Assembly: GCA_035510795.1 (NCBI GenBank)
Contig: DATKGL010000006.1
Location: forward strand, 1 to 30,174
Direction: 5' to 3'
DNA: 30,174 bases
Origin: DATKGL01 sp035510795
Lineage (GTDB): Bacteria; Patescibacteriota; Saccharimonadia; Saccharimonadales; UBA4665
Shown: piece after piece, positions 30,013-30,174 of the stretch
How the letters are laid out: every line of letters begins with the position of its first letter
Position numbering within the stretch: position 1 is the first letter of the stretch
Notes under the pieces: model-generated
Told to the model about the DNA's origin: nothing
Seen by the model: the letters and a program-made list of their open reading frames with translations, nothing else
The model's database searches: none
Translations under genes and position numbers: made by a program

Positions 30013-30056
30013 GGCGGGGGGTGTACCGGATCGGTACATTGATGTGGCCCCCCGCC
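30013..30056. other. GC-rich nested hairpin with adjacent G-runs
   Basis: Outer arms GGCGGGGGG (30013-30021) and CCCCCCGCC (30048-30056) pair perfectly over 9 bp; inside, TGTACCG (30022-30028) and CGGTACA (30032-30038) form a second 7-bp perfect stem with a GAT loop. GGGG runs at 29997-30000 and 30008-30011 precede it on the plus strand. It lies 12 bases past the stop of the partial gene at the right edge and has no T-tract, so it is not a standard terminator. Confidence 0.6.
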
Positions 30057-30068
30057 GCGCTGTCGGTG

Positions 30069-30174
30069 TCAGCTATAGGCTGTGACGATGGAACCGACGC
30101 TCCAATTGGCAACTTCTGTTTGCTTTTTGCCGTTGAGCGTTACTTGCCTGGTTGCCCGGCCGCTGACTTGTCCG
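30069..30174 (-). CDS. C-terminal end of an unidentified gene running off the window
   Basis: On the minus strand the frame is open from the window edge to TGA at 30069-30071 and encodes 35 residues: GQVSGRATRQVTLNGKKQTE followed by VANWSVGSIVTAYS. The hydrophobic/polar alternation looks like the last beta strands of an extracellular or beta-rich domain, but it is too short to place. The alternative frames here contain stops. Confidence 0.5.
   Translation of the reverse strand, partial: GQVSGRATRQVTLNGKKQTEVANWSVGSIVTAYS

Overview
The window looks like a piece of a Patescibacteria/CPR chromosome, most likely Saccharibacteria (TM7). This is an inference from gene content: a short malic enzyme, compact housekeeping genes, a fused NqrB/RnfD-reductase gene, and many short surface or membrane proteins without recognisable relatives. 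TGA serves as a stop (pyrD, nusB and others), so the code is the standard bacterial one, not the recoded Gracilibacteria one. Genes are tightly packed, with overlapping starts and stops. No gap exceeds 300 bases. I found no tRNA, rRNA, CRISPR array or insertion sequence.

Left part (1-7300): the C-terminal part of an ABC-2 type permease, then on the minus strand a three-gene flavin redox operon: a membrane-anchored FMN-binding protein with an SGAT flavinylation motif, an ApbE flavin transferase, and an NqrB/RnfD-like membrane protein fused to an FAD/NAD(P)H reductase. Divergent from it is a two-gene surface operon. A 788-residue secreted protein (carbohydrate-binding-like, malectin-like, Ig-like and three FN3 domains, C-terminal dockerin) is followed one base later by a membrane-anchored cohesin-like protein. 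Together they resemble a minimal cohesin-dockerin display system.

Middle (7300-16700): an RRM RNA-binding protein, a protein of unknown function, an 18-codon micro-ORF, a DEAD-box helicase with a structured leader, a GT2 glycosyltransferase, a GT-C type membrane glycosyltransferase, malic enzyme, a zincin-like protein, a membrane-anchored beta-lactamase-fold protein, a possible 48-residue membrane peptide, a PIG-L/LmbE deacetylase, and nickel superoxide dismutase (sodN) with its maturation protease (sodX).

Right part (16700-29640): a long minus-strand information-processing and cell-wall block. In transcription order it runs: alpha/beta hydrolase, MurF-like ligase with a membrane domain, ddl, leuS, a signal-peptidase-I-like protein without its catalytic dyad, rpmF-like L32, nusB, Nudix hydrolase, rnc, rpsP, an unknown gene, a KH-domain protein, a terminator, then trmD. 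pyrD on the plus strand and a VKOR on the minus strand converge at 28987/28991. The right edge holds a small basic protein, a GC-rich nested hairpin and the C-terminus of an unidentified gene.

The strongest leads are the cohesin-dockerin pair, the compact flavin redox module, the signal peptidase homologue lacking Ser and Lys, the PyrD with class-2-like sequence but a class-1-type cysteine, and the NiSOD/SodX pair.
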